Shown: positions 44,219 to 55,266 of the stretch, one piece after another | Numbering within the stretch: the first letter of the stretch is position 1 | Layout: each line of letters opens with the position of its first letter | NCBI RefSeq assembly: GCF_027595985.1 | Contig: NC_073303.1 | Location: forward strand, 188,435,095-188,499,094 | Direction of reading: 5' to 3' | DNA length: 64,000 nucleotides | DNA from: Sorex araneus | Lineage: Eukaryota; Chordata; Mammalia; Eulipotyphla; Soricidae | The notes under the pieces: generated by a model | The model's database searches: none | What the model was told of the DNA's origin: nothing | What the model saw: the letters and a program-made list of their open reading frames with translations, nothing else | Position numbers and translations under genes: made by a program

Positions 44219-45170
44219 AAGAGAAAGACAGAAAGAGAATAAGAGATATTTGAATCTTGTAATTGACATACTATATCAAAGAAAAACACTGATGTGTCTT
44301 CTTTTGGCAATATTTTATAGTTTATTTTTATTTTGGAAGAAAAAAGGGCAGATATAGAAAATGACTATATTTTACCACATTCAGTAATTATCAAATTGCA
44401 ATGGTTTACAGCTTCCTCTTTTTTAAATTATCTTCACTGTACAGTTTACAACTGAAATGTACTTAATATATTTAGCATATTGCATTGATTTACATTGAGT
44501 ATTTGTATATTTTCAAAATGCTTCTTCAGTAAATCTAATTAACAGAGTTACAGTCTTATTTTGTTTTCCTTGTAATGTAAATGGCCTAGACTTAACTCTG
44601 TTAGGAATATTCAAAGATGCAACTAAAGTCTCTCTGATATACATTATATCCCATGACTAAGCTGCTTTCTAAATAAAAGTTTATACCTTTTTATTTTCTG
44701 CATCTATTTTGCCAATATCAATTCCCTTCCAGTGAAATGTCAATCTGTTCTCTGCATCTAAGTCCATTTTTTTGTTGTGGCTTTTAGATTCCACATGTGA
44801 GTGATATCAAAAGTCTTTGTATAATATATATATATAATTTGTATAATATTTGTATAATATTTAATTTATATGTTATTAATTTATCCATATGCACATATAT
44901 AATACCACTTCTCTTTATTCACTCATTCAGAAATTACAAACAATTGTAAATAATCATGAAGTAAAGAAAACATGGTGGTTTCCTTCAGATAGCCAACTGA
45001 AAGTGAAACCTCTGAATTATATTGTAGTATATTGCTAAATTTTTTAATCTCCATTATCTTTTTCAAAATGAAAGTTTTTTCTATTCGTTTATTCTATAAT
45101 TTTATTTTATATTATTTGCTTTTTTCTATATCCTGGAATGAACTCTGTCTCTGTCTCTTTCCCTCTTTGT
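44219..45170. other. AT-rich spacer
   Basis: TATA-rich short repeats at about 44820-44875. No other feature. Confidence 0.5.
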
Positions 45171-45347
45171 GTTTTGGGCCACACTGGAGGTCCCCAAGGA
45201 TAATTCATGGCTCTGTGTTCATGTTCTAAGACATTGAGATCTGAAAATTTGTCTGGTGGTATCAGGAAAACATGTATTGCAGCAAATCAAACTAGTTTCA
45301 GCTGCTGTAAGATAAGTACCAAAGCACTTATACTATCTCTGTCCAGA
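45171..45347 (-). mobile_element. SOR-like SINE, degraded
   Basis: GGGCCACACTGGAGGTCCCC, AATTCATGGCTCTGTGTTCA, end CTATCTCTGTCCAG. The middle is disrupted. Confidence 0.55.
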
Positions 45348-45404
45348 ACTTATTTTCCTTTATCTTAGCTTTTGGAAATGTATGCTGTCATATTGTCTTC
45401 ACAC

Positions 45405-45714
45405 TTATGTCTCCTATTTTTTAATTTTTTTTATTTTATAAAGTAGTACACAATATTTGACTACATTTAATATTCAAATGCAAATACCTCCACCATTACA
45501 CCTTCCCAACACCATATTTTGGATGTTCCCATCCTGAACCCCAGCCCCTGCCTCAAACAGAACCGAAGTAATATATTTTGTATTGTTTATTATGAAAAAA
45601 CTCTGAAAATACTACCAAAAAGTATCTTGAGAGGAAAGAGTGTGGATTGTTGAAGGCCTTCTATAGCAGATCATTAACATGTTGTTAAAGGTTGAACCTT
45701 GTGTACTTAATATC
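45405..45714 (-). repeat. Old interspersed repeat, copy B
   Basis: Diverged partner of 39405-39740, with CCTTCCCAACACCATATTTT and CATCCTGAACCCCAGCCCC. A T-rich stretch precedes it, as for the tail of a minus-strand retroposon. Confidence 0.5.
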
Positions 45715-45830
45715 AACAAGTGTTTTACAACTTGTTTACAAATGGAATTGGGATCTGGGATCGACATAAATTAACTGCATCTTTATCTGTGTCTTTTCCT
45801 TGAGAGCAAGTGAGTGAGAGGGAGAGAAAG
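45715..45830 (+). repeat. Copy 2 of a short dispersed duplication
   Basis: Near-identical to 44112-44218 apart from an extra ACTTGTTTAC-type insertion and one shorter GA unit. It stops exactly where the SOR element at 45831 begins. Confidence 0.8.
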
Positions 45831-45972
45831 TAGTGCTCAGGGCTTACTCCTGGTTCTAAACTCAAGGAACACTCCCGATGAGCCCATGAAACCATATGAG
45901 TTGCTAGGGATAAACTTTGGGTTGTCTGTGTGCTGGGATGTGCTCTACTGGCTGTACTATCTTTCCACCTCC
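45831..45972 (-). mobile_element. SOR-type SINE, diverged
   Basis: AGTGCTCAGGGCTTACTCCT, GATGAGCCCATGAAACCATA, CTGTACTATCTTTCCACC. Confidence 0.78.
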
Positions 45973-46317
45973 TAATTTTCTATTTTAAGATTCTTTTTGC
46001 AGTCACATAAACCAGTTCCAATTATTGTAATCAATTTACATTAGGCTTGCATTAGGTTTAAATTAGATATAGTGGGACCCTGATTGCATAAACCTCACGA
46101 ACAGCGATGATTGCAGGCATGTGATAGAATAACCAATATCCAGAGAAAATAATGCACCAGTTTGCTTCCAAGGAGATAAACAGTACTCTTCAGGCAATGG
46201 TGCATCTGGGTTTAGGGTTAGAGATTAAAAATTAAGGAAAGAAAATTCTAGACACCAAAAAGATAGGATAGTACCATGGTTTTGTTGTTTGCTTGCTTCA
46301 GGTTGAATTCCTTTGAT

Positions 46318-46485
46318 GGTGGGGTCACACCCAGCATGGTGTGGGGCTTATTCCAGAGTCTGCGCTCAGAGATCACTCCTGGTGGGGTGAGGGAACCATG
46401 TGTGGTGGGCAGGGATGAAGCTGGAGTCTGCTGTGCGCAGAGCAAGTGCCTGGCCCATTATATTGTTGTTCAGGCCCCAAGGCAG
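46318..46485 (-). mobile_element. SOR-type SINE, diverged
   Basis: GGTGGGGTCACACCCAGCAT, AGATCACTCCTGGTGGGG, GATGAAGCTGGAGTCTGC, TTGTTCAGGCCCC. Confidence 0.8.
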
Positions 46486-47342
46486 ATGTATTAGGTAAGA
46501 CCAATTTTGTGTGGAAAGGTGGGAGAGAATTGAACCCAGGACCTGAGGTATTGTGGCATATTTTCAGTAAGAAATGAAGATAAAATATTGTTCAGGGGGA
46601 GCAGCTAGGTATTGTGGGAAGGAATAAGTTGACATCTTTAAAGATTTTTTTTAAAAAAGAAAGTAAAATTATAGCACTTCTACCTTGTTGGACATAGAGG
46701 TCTAGAGCTATAAAGGGAAGCAGGGGCAGGTAATAAATTGCCTTGCTTAGACATGTTTTAAGTAGTACAGTATGAATAACTTGATTAGATTTATGTTCTG
46801 TAGGCAGAAAATCAATAAGAAGGTACCTGTTGTAGTAACTGGGGGGAAAAAAAGTCCGAGGCTTGTCTAACCTAGGAAAATGGTAAAGGAAAACAAGGAA
46901 TCCAAGATTTAAGAGCTAAGCATCATCTTTATATACTGAGAAAAGTAAAGACTGAGTCAAGGTAGATCTAATTTAAAACACATCCTCCTGATTTAGTGAT
47001 TTGTACTAAATGCCAAGATGTTTAATTCCTAAAATTGTCAATATTCATTGCTAAATTAAAGATAATTGCTGCACTTTAGTAGTAAAAGTCATGTAAGAAT
47101 TCATGTGCAAAGTTTTTAGCACAATGTTGGGTATTAGTCCTAAAGGCACAAAACATGCTTGTTCTTATTTTTCTCCCCTATAATGCATTCTGGAGGCTAA
47201 TCACATTTTGCTATTTTAAAATGAAAATGGTACTTTTCTTTCTCTTACCTCATATAACTGCATGTTTTAAATGAGTATAAGACACAAATAATATTTTCCT
47301 AAATAAGAGCGAAGAATAATTTACTTTTGAATTATCCAGGAA
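46486..47342. other. Spacer, nothing recognised
   Basis: GAATTGAACCCAGGACCTGA near 46530 could be a B-box relic; otherwise no feature. Confidence 0.45.
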
Positions 47343-47524
47343 GGGGGTTAGTGAGCTAGTATAGCAGGTTAGGCATGCATCTTGCCAGTAGCTGATCTGA
47401 ATTCAATCCTAACAACTGGTCTGGTCCCCTAAGCCCATCAGGAGTGATCCCTGAATTCAGAGCCAGGAGGAAGCCCTGAGTATTGCCAGGTGTGGCCCCC
47501 AAATAAGCAAAACAAAACCAAAAA
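47343..47524 (+). mobile_element. SOR-type SINE
   Basis: GAATTCAATCCTAACAACTG, CAGGAGTGATCCCTGAATTC, CAGGTGTGGCCCCCAAATAA, A-rich tail. Confidence 0.82.
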
Positions 47525-47660
47525 CTGTTTGGAGATATTTTGTGGGAGATATAATCTAGAATATCAAGTTTTTCTTTCAAGATTTAAGTTGCTACATATG
47601 CGTGATTCATAAATTTTCCTAGCATGTTTCCTAGCAGATATATAACAAATAAATATGTTA

Positions 47661-47873
47661 TAAAACATATTTATTTATTTATTTATTTATTTGCTTTTTT
47701 TGGGGGGTCACACCTGGCAATGCACAGGGGCTACTCTTGGCTCTGCACTCAGGAATTATTCCTGGCGGTGCTCAGGGGATCATATCGGATGCTGGGAATC
47801 GAACCAGGGTCAGCTGCATGCAAGGCAAACGCCCTACCCGCTGTGCTATTGCTCCAGCCCCTAAAACATATTT
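47661..47873 (-). mobile_element. SOR-type SINE, full length, perfect TSD
   Basis: SINE 47673-47861 with TAAAACATATTT on both sides. The tail on this strand is (ATTT)n then TTTTTTTGGGGGG. CACACCTGGCAATGCACAGG, AATCGAACCAGGGTCAGC, CTATTGCTCCAGCCCC. Confidence 0.95.
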
Positions 47874-48003
47874 CTTAATTTTGAAACTAAGAAAAATTAG
47901 TTATACAATTTTAAGACTATCAATAATGAACCACGTGAAACGTATAAAACAAAAGGAAATAGATTTTTTAAAATGAAATACACATTAATAAGATTACATT
48001 GTT

Positions 48004-48120
48004 TGGGGGCAAAGAAATAGTACTACATGGAGGTGTCCTAAGGCTGCCAGGAGTGATCCTTGAGCAGAGAGCCAAGCGTAATCTCTGAGAAATGCTGGGC
48101 ATAACCCAATAATGAAGAAA
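48004..48120 (+). mobile_element. SOR-type SINE with internal deletion
   Basis: GGCAAAGAAATAGTACTAC head runs straight into GGCTGCCAGGAGTGATCCTT. The B-box half is missing. Confidence 0.7.
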
Positions 48121-48780
48121 ATAAACATTATTTTTTTGTATCCAATATTAGATTGTGTTGTTTCACTGAACAAGGAAATTAGTATTATTTTTACAAAAGC
48201 TGGAAAAATATAGCCTTTTTTGTATACAGCTTTATAGCTTTTAATCTGGGGTCAATATCTGTAGTTGCTATTTAAGGTATGTTCTTGATATTGTCCAATT
48301 TAAGATGCACATGGTTGAATTGCTTCAAGGAAATTCAGAAAAAAAAAACAATTGGCTGTCTTTTGTGTATCTGATCCTTCATATTGTGATGCAGATTAAT
48401 TTATGCAACAGTTTATTTTTGTTTCTGGCTGAATAGCCCCTTCATCTGTTCATTCTGGATAACAATGCAATGACATTACATTTATCTATTAAAGGATAGA
48501 TTGATTGCCTAAATAAAGATGAGTATTTGCAAATCAATCTGGCATAGTTATAGTTCCCTTCTGGTAGATTTTTCCATTTATTCTATGCTAGAGCAAAACA
48601 AACTTGAAAACAAAAACAGAGTTATAATCACAGACTAGATTACAACCTGAAACAACTAAATGTTTTAAATCCCTTTTACATTAGTTTTTATTTTTTGCAT
48701 TCTATAAAAATATTGTCTGGTCCAAATTTGTCTCCATATTCATTTTTTTCTGATTATATCAATGGATTTTACTAGAATAT
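48121..48780. other. AT-rich spacer, nothing recognised
   Basis: No feature identified. Confidence 0.5.
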
Positions 48781-49047
48781 GATCACTATCACTATCATCC
48801 GTTGATCGTGGATTTGCTCGAGCAGGTCCAGTAACGTCTCCATTCATCCTAGCCCTGAGATTTTAGCAGCCTCCCTTTACTCGCCTTTCCCTATGGTGCC
48901 ACATTAGAGACTCTTTCAGGGGTCAGGAGAATGAGACCCATCATTGTTACTGTATTTGGCATATAAATATGCCACAGGGAGCTTGCTAGGCTCTCCCGTG
49001 GGGGCAGGAAGCTCTCAGTAGCTTGCCAGGTTCTTGGAGAGGGAGAA
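48781..49047 (-). mobile_element. RTE-tailed SINE, long-middle variant
   Basis: Reverse strand: ATCACTATCACTATCATCCG tail, ACGTCTCCATTCATCCTAGC, GATTTTAGCAGCCTCCCTTT, GCCACATTAGAGACTCTTTC, CTGTATTTGGCATATAAATA, AGCTCTCAGTAGCTTGCC. No tRNA-like head at the right end. Confidence 0.85.
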
Positions 49048-49094
49048 CTAGGCTATTAGATGAATAATAAATTCAAGCGTTCCTATACAAAGAC

Positions 49095-49222
49095 ACTGGA
49101 GATGTAGAAATGTGGATGAGGTGCTTGTCTTGCAAGCGTTTGACTTAGGTTTCATTACCGGCATCCCAAAATGTTCCTGAGCATTGCTAGGAGTGATGCA
49201 GAGGCAGGAGGAGTAAACCCAC
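49095..49222 (+). mobile_element. SOR-type SINE, diverged
   Basis: TGCTTGTCTTGCAAGCGTTT, AGGTTTCATTACCGGCATCC, GCTAGGAGTGATGCAGAGGC. Shortened 3' end. Confidence 0.7.
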
Positions 49223-49391
49223 CCTGATGCACCCCCCCACCTCCACTCTGTGTTCTCTAAACGCTTTGCATCTCCCTGGACTCCCCAGAAGCGACTGAAT
49301 GTGTTAAAACATGTGAAAATCAAAATGCGCCACCAAACGCTTTTCAGACCCAAGAATGTGAAAAATAGTCTTTGGTCCCCCACCAGCCGAG

Positions 49392-49552
49392 GTCAGGAGG
49401 CTCATACACTGGGGTGGTGTTTGCCTTGCACGTGCATGACCCAGATTGCACCCCGGTGTGGATAGTATCCCCTGGCTACCAACAGGGTCGAGATCCCCAA
49501 CTGCAGAGTCAGGAGTGACCCCAGAACAGTACTGGCCCTGGCTCAAAAAGCA
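49392..49552 (+). mobile_element. SOR-like SINE
   Basis: GTTTGCCTTGCACGTGCATG, CAGATTGCACCCCGGTGTGG, CAGAGTCAGGAGTGACCCCA, with an A tail at about 49543. Confidence 0.65.
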
Positions 49553-50030
49553 GAGTTCTTTTTAAGAAAAGAAAGTGCCTCCAGGTCCCTTTGATGAGAA
49601 AAATTGACACTTTAAGCCCTGACTCTGTAATCAGCCTAAGGAATGAAAGGCAGCCAGCAAAGGGCCGCCTGGGGACACTCCTGGGGGATCCCCACCCCAC
49701 CCCTGTGACCGACATGGGCTCTGCAAGTGTTCCAGCAATGGCACTAACACAGCGGTGGCTGCACGTGGCCCCTTAGATCTGGGAGACACTTTCTCTCTGG
49801 CTGGGGGCTGGAGGAAAGGTCAGCAGGGAGAACCCCGGCCTCACAACCTGACACTCTATAGGTACCCCTAACCCCAGAAGGGATTCAACCATGAGCAAGG
49901 CCGATGCGGCCCTAAAATACAATGACATATACATTTAAAAAGGGAAAATAAAGCTCTGGTTATTTCCCGTTGTTTCTGACTTTATAAACCAGCTTCTCTG
50001 TTCAAACTCCGTCTCTTGCGGGACCACGTG
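49553..50030 (+). other. GC-richer segment, possibly an LTR remnant
   Basis: AATAAA at about 49946 in GGGAAAATAAAGCTCTGG, followed by a GTTGTTTCTGAC region resembling R-U5 of an LTR. Left end and any duplication were not found, so this is a guess. The frame at 49591-49776 has no recognised homology. Confidence 0.25.
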
Positions 50031-50712
50031 ATTAGCATATGATAACCAATATATTTATGAAGTCTATTCTAAGCGCAACCATGCATTATTGCATACAAAT
50101 CAATACAATCTATTATGTAATATTATTTTTCAACATATTATACATTATTTAACTTGGACTTTGAAAGTTAAATATATTCTTTCGTATTAATCTGTTGTAG
50201 AATTGTGTAGAGTCTCTTCCCAATGCACTGGGTCTGTTTTCAATTTCTTTACCCATTACCCTACAATGTAACAAATTATCCCCGAATACTTAAACAATCA
50301 CCAAAATCTAAACTAAATATGTAAGATGAACCTAAAAAAATTTAAAAGCATAGTAGCTAGTATGTTATTTCAGTAATTTATGCACAAAGTTTCCTGAATT
50401 AAAGTATGGATAAAACCATTTCAAAACAATCTATTTCTTTTGATTAGAGTTGAGCCATTTTTTCCCCCCAGTCTCTTTGGAGATTAGATTCAAAAATATT
50501 TTTCAAATTAAAGCAATGAAAGGCATGCCTTTTTTTTGTTTGTTCTTATTTGATTTTAGATGCTAATGACCAATGTCAAATCTCATTGCATACCATTCAC
50601 TTTGCTCCTAAGCTGCATCTGTGACTCAGAAAAAAAAAGTTTTAGCAGATCTTGAAAATGATCTTTCAATTGTATTTCCTTTTGTAAGAATTGACACTTA
50701 TTCTTGAAAACT
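50031..50712. other. AT-rich spacer, nothing recognised
   Basis: No feature identified. Confidence 0.5.
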
Positions 50713-50857
50713 GTCATCATCATCATCATCATCATCATCTCGTTGATCGTTGATTTTCTCGAGCAGTCTCAGTAACATCTCCATTCGTCCTAGCCTCTCT
50801 TTACTCATTCTTCCCAACGATGCCATGTTGGAGGCTCTTTCAGGGTCAGGGGGATGA
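50713..50857 (-). mobile_element. RTE-tailed SINE 3' half, long-middle variant, (ATC)n tail
   Basis: Tail is a clean (ATC) run at about 50717-50742, followed on this strand by TCGTTGATCGTTGATTTTCT, CGTCCTAGCCTCTCTTTACT and TTGGAGGCTCTTTCAGGGTC. Joins head-to-head with the plus-strand fragment that follows. Confidence 0.85.
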
Positions 50858-50989
50858 ACGGCAGAGCCTGGCAAGCTACCCGTGGCATATTGGATATTCC
50901 AAAAACAGTAACAAGTCTCACAATGAAGACATTACTGGTGCCCGCTCGGGCAAATTGATGAGCAACGGGATGACGGTGATACAGTGATA
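50858..50989 (+). mobile_element. RTE-tailed SINE 3' half
   Basis: ACGGCAGAGCCTGGCAAGCT, CAAAAACAGTAACAAGTC, GACATTACTGGTGCCCGCTC, tail GATGACGGTGATACAGTGAT. No head. Confidence 0.88.
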
Positions 50990-51152
50990 GAGTGATTGCA
51001 TGTAGGGAAATCTAACCAATGAACTAAATAAAATTTAAGACTAAAAATCAGTTTTTTGCTTCCAGAAGGGAAGGAGGCCCTTGAGTGGGTGGATAAAGTT
51101 AAAAGGGTCAGTTGCAGAATGGCATGGTGATTTATCTTTCCTTTTGTATTTT

Positions 51153-51297
51153 AGGGTCCTGCCCTGCTGTGCTCAGAGCTTTCTCCTAACTCTGCACTTA
51201 GATGTCACTCATGGCAGCACCACACACTGTGCTGGGTACTGAAGCTGGTTTTTGATGCACGCAAGGCAAGAGTCCTTACTGCTGTACTGTCTCTAAG
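51153..51297 (-). mobile_element. SOR-type SINE, diverged
   Basis: TGCTGTGCTCAGAGCTTTCT, TACTGAAGCTGGTTTTTGA, CTGTACTGTCTCTAAG. Confidence 0.75.
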
Positions 51298-51338
51298 ATT
51301 CTGATTGGCAAAGTTTCACCACGAATCATGAAATCACG

Positions 51339-51880
51339 AAATCCCATTGATTGTTGAGTGGCTCGAGCGGTCTCAGTAACCTCTACATTCGTCCTATCCC
51401 TGAGATTTTAGAAGCCTCTCTCTTCTCGGCCTTCCCAACGATGCCATATTGGAGGCTCTTTCAGGGTCAGCGGAATGAGATTCAGCTGGTTACTGGCTTT
51501 GGACTATAGATACACCATGGGAAGTTTGCGAGGCTGTCCCATGTGGGCAGGAAGCTCTCAGTAGCTTGCAAGTTTCTCCCAGAGGGAGAAGTAGGTTATA
51601 AGATACCGCTTTTGGGAGCTTGCTTTTAAATCTCTGGATGTTGGCCATTGATGGGATTGCACACATGTGGGTTCCTCTGCCAGTATCTTCATGCGTGAGG
51701 CTTGTCTGAACTTGTGGAGAGGGGCCTTGAGCATGGCTGTGGCTAGGTTCTGGTGGTCTTCGGCCACCGGGAACTCTGTTGGGGGCAGGGAGGGAAGCTG
51801 GAGCCCATCCCCTCCAAGGGGCCCTGGGGAAGACAGCCAGGCGTGCAGGCAAGAGATTTTCATGGTGAGCTTAATTTACT
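51339..51880 (-). mobile_element. X-type head joined to RTE-tailed body
   Basis: 51339 to about 51600 is the long-middle RTE-tailed body (GGCTCGAGCGGTCTCAGTAA, TTGGAGGCTCTTTCAGGGTC, AGCTCTCAGTAGCTTGC). Beyond it lies a non-tRNA head; on the minus strand this reads GCACGCCTGGCTGTCTTCCC, AGTTCCCGGTGGCCGAAGAC, CCACAGCCATGCTCAAGGCC, CAAGTTCAGACAAGCCTCAC. The head is related to 54443-54640. Not coding, despite frames of 100-120 codons on both strands. Confidence 0.65.
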
Positions 51881-52113
51881 ACACACATACTGGATTTTAG
51901 TAATTGCACACCTGAAACTTATAGAGTACTGTAATACAATGTTCAATTAAAAAGTCTGGGTGTATTATTCTTAGGCTAATGTGTCCACTATGTTCTACTA
52001 TGTATGGCTCCTTTGAGGAATAACTTCTTTTAATTTTTCAAGCTAAAGGAATAGTAAATAGCAGACCCCTGGTAGTCTTCATTTGTGATATCAATAAGAA
52101 AATTCCGAGTAGC
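51881..52113. other. Spacer, nothing recognised
   Basis: No feature identified. Confidence 0.5.
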
Positions 52114-52297
52114 AAAGATTTTATTTTTCTTTTTGGGTCACACCTGGTGATGCACAGGGTCATGCATTCAGGAATTACTCTTGGCAGTACTCCGGGGATC
52201 ATATGGGATGCTGGGAATCAAACCCAGGTTGGCCGTATGCAAGGCATATGCCCTACCTGCAGTGCTATTGCTCCAATCCCAGACTAATAAAGATTTA
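52114..52297 (-). mobile_element. SOR-type SINE
   Basis: SINE about 52124-52282 with AAAGATTT on both sides. GGTCACACCTGGTGATGCAC, AATCAAACCCAGGTTGGCC, CTATTGCTCCAATCCC. Confidence 0.9.
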
Positions 52298-52420
52298 TAA
52301 AATAAAAATAAAGATTTTAACAAGGAGTTGTTCATCTCTTTTGGTATCAACGGACTAAACATGTAGTTGAGCCTAATTTTATGGGATGGGCATATCAAGG
52401 TACAAAAATTTCCTAAGAGG

Positions 52421-52591
52421 GGCTGGAGTGATAGCACAGCGGGTAGAGTGTTTGCCTTGCATGTGGTCAACCAGGGTTCAATTTCCAGCATCCCATATGG
52501 TCCCTGGAGCACCACCAGGAGTAATTTCTGAGTGCATGAGCCAGGAGTAACCCCTGTGCATTACTGGGTGTGACCCAAAAAGAAAAAAAAA
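52421..52591 (+). mobile_element. SOR-type SINE, full length
   Basis: GGGGCTGGAGTGATAGCACA, GGGTTCAATTTCCAGC, CACCAGGAGTAATTTCTGAG, TGTGACCC and an A tail. TCCTAA on both sides is a possible short duplication. Confidence 0.93.
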
Positions 52592-52857
52592 AATCCTAAA
52601 AAGAGCAGCAGTAAGCTGGTAAGTGATATTATGTCTACTCCAAAAGGCAAATGATTATTTTAATTAGTTTAAAAATTGAAACTTTACAATGCTTGCTTAA
52701 GTTGGTATTTATTAGATGTGAGTGGATTTTAAAATTTTACTCATTCTTTGTGGTTTTACTTTTTCTACAAAAACCTGATTAATATCATTGATGACATGTC
52801 TTACAATTTTCTGAGAAATCTGGAAATGTGAGTTTGGCAAAGTGTCCTCCAGGAAAT

Positions 52858-53007
52858 CTAGCATCTTTTTAATTTTTTAATTTTTTTAATTGAATCACCA
52901 TGTGGAAAGTTACAAAGCTTTCAGGCTTAAGTCTTAGTTACATAATGCTCCAACACCCATCCCTTCACCAGTGCACATATTCTACCACCAAGAACCCTGG
53001 CATCTTA
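52858..53007 (-). mobile_element. Short L1 3'-end insertion with TSD
   Basis: About 129 bp (52868-52996) of L1 3' terminus in reverse orientation: T-rich tail, ATTGAATCACCATGTGGAAA, CCCATCCCTTCACCAGTGCA. Flanked by CTAGCATCTT / CTGGCATCTT. Confidence 0.88.
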
Positions 53008-54160
53008 TGGAGTCCTTAGAATGGGTGACAGAGGGCAGTGTCTTTTATGTAACATGGAGATGTCAGTAAGGTACTTGACTATGGAGAATAAAATAACAAG
53101 TTTTCAGTGCGGTCTTTTGGTGCACATACAGATAATTTCAGGTTGCATTAAGACATTGAATAGATTCAGGTCGCAACAAAACACACCCTTGTGAACACTT
53201 CCTGTAAACCTTCAAATGATTATTTAAATTTGGCTACTCCCCCCCTTTTGTATCAATAGATGAAGACAATTTTACGTAGAGAGCATGATTAGAATGTGAC
53301 AGGTCACAGTTTTGAGCTCTATCTAATTCAAATCCACTTTAAACTGACAAGGAGGCTATTGAAGTGGCCTAACTTAATTGTTTCTTCACCAAAAGTAATT
53401 GCTTTTTGAGTACAAAAGTTTTCTTAAAACCTATGTTATAATTGAAATATTCAAATCCAATTTTTCCTACATTTCTATGTATTACATTTTATGCTAGCAT
53501 ATGAATATTTCAGTGTGATAAATCTCCAAATAATGGGTAATATTGCAAAATGTCATCAAGCTTTTTGAAAATGATCACTGCAATAATTTGGAGTCAATTA
53601 CAGCTGACTTATTTTTATAGGTGGAAATATAGTTATCTCCCTAGAAAATAAAATTTTAAAGCACAAAAAGGGATTTTATGTAGAAATTGAAATATATCTA
53701 AAAACCATTTAACTGTTTCATGATAGTGATGTAAACTTTCTCTTGAAAAAATCATCATTATCACATTTATTTTTGAAGTCTTCAGTTTAAAATTTTAGTA
53801 CCATCTTAGTTTTATAAAACATTTTTATAAGTAATCATATGTTCTTTTCACTGAATATTACTTTCATTCCTAAAACTGCCATTAACTTTCTGGTGAGAGG
53901 TTCTATACATAGTATAGGACATATCTGAACATATATGAACATATCTGAGAATATGGTCTCCATGAGAAAATCACTCGAAGTGGGGAGGCAAATGATAAAG
54001 GTACACATAAACAACAAAAGAATATTTTGTTGTGACAAGCTTTAAAAGACAAGAAAAAATTAAAAGTGAAAATACTTTGGAGATCACTATTCTTCTAGTT
54101 GGTAAATACCTCTTAAAATTGTATGTGAGCAGAAAAAAACGGCATATCTCATTGACACAC
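53008..54160. other. AT-rich spacer, nothing recognised
   Basis: No repeat or coding signal identified. Confidence 0.5.
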
Positions 54161-54162
54161 TT

Positions 54163-54336
54163 TTTTTTCTTGCTTTTTGAGTCACACCTGGAGATGCACA
54201 GGGGTTACTCCTGGCTCTGCACTCAGGAATTACTCCTGGCGGTGCTCAGGGGACTATATGGGATGCTGGGATTTGAACCTGGATTGGCCGCGTGCAAGGC
54301 AAACGGCCTATCCGCTGTGCTATCGCTCCAGGCCCC
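54163..54336 (-). mobile_element. SOR-type SINE, full length, young-looking
   Basis: GAGTCACACCTGGAGATGCA, GAATTACTCCTGGCGGTGCT, ATTTGAACCTGGATTGGCC, CTATCGCTCCAGGCCCC, with a T-run (A tail complement) at 54163-54170. Confidence 0.93.
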
Positions 54337-54432
54337 TGACTCTCTTTTATCAATAGAAATGCACCACACAGTCAGGTCATACCTGTGATGAAGGTGAAAG
54401 CAGATATTGTCTGCTGATCAAAATACTATCAG

Positions 54433-55132
54433 AAAGATTTCTGGAGAATGTCCTGCCCTTGTGCCAAGCTATCTTCACCGGGGCAACTCAGAGGGGTTTG
54501 GTTGAGTTTCCCTCTTGCCGCAGTAGAACCCCAGCAGCCAAAAACCTCCAGAACCCGACTTCAGCCATGCTCAAGGCTGCTCTCCACAGGCTTGGACAAG
54601 CCTCGACCATCAGGGAACCTGCAGAAGACCCCAGGTATGTGGGGCCCGTGACTGAGATCTCTAAATTTACTCAGATCAGGACTGGTCCTCCTCTCCACAA
54701 CTCCCCAATTTTCCAGTAGCTTGGCAGTCACACTTACATAAACTCATCAACATCCAAGGTGCCATATAAACTCATCAACATACAAGATCCATAGACCTGA
54801 AATAAAGCTCCTGGAAGAGAGTGACATAGGACAGCATGGAGCGTGTGGCAAACTTGCCGCTGTGCGACCTCTTATACTCTAGCCCACTGATGTACCAAAG
54901 GTTGCCCATATTTGTTTGGGTTTAACAAACATGCTTGTAATCTCTTATGTAAGGGTTTAAATGGCTCCAGCATGAAATACAACAATCTTCACACATTTTT
55001 CCTCTTATTGTGGTGGGAATGTGCATGGTGGTGTAATTGGTGTTTGAATACTAGATGTAATGAATCATTATGAACAACTTTATAAAAATAAAATAAAATT
55101 TATAAAAATTACAAATTAAGAAAAAGATTTCT
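54433..55132 (+). mobile_element. X-type head with L1-like 3' end, with TSD
   Basis: 680-bp unit 54443-55122 flanked by AAAGATTTCT (54433-54442, 55123-55132). Head: GTCCTGCCCTTGTGCCAAGC, CAGCCAAAAACCTCCAGAAC, TCAGCCATGCTCAAGGCTGC, AAGCCTCGACCATCAGGGAA. 3' end: TTGTGGTGGGAATGTGCATG, a diverged L1 3' terminus, then an A-rich tail. Non-coding. The head is shared with 40174-40450 and 51660-51868. Confidence 0.72.
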
Positions 55133-55266
55133 AAGTAACCATCAGCAATCTAGCTTCCTATAATCTTTTTCTATGATGTCATATTGTACAGTGCAGAATA
55201 ATTATATACAAAACATGTTTTTACTTATCCCTGGCATAAATTTTAAAAAATCTATAATTTGGTTTG

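Noticed and set aside
51490-51863. Overlapping 101- and 120-codon minus-strand frames as a gene
   Set aside because: They lie within the GC-rich X-type repeat head, which has diverged copies at 54443 and 40174 without conserved frames.
54448-54719. Two overlapping frames of 67 and 86 codons
   Set aside because: Same X-type repeat; both frames are equally open and unrelated to known proteins.
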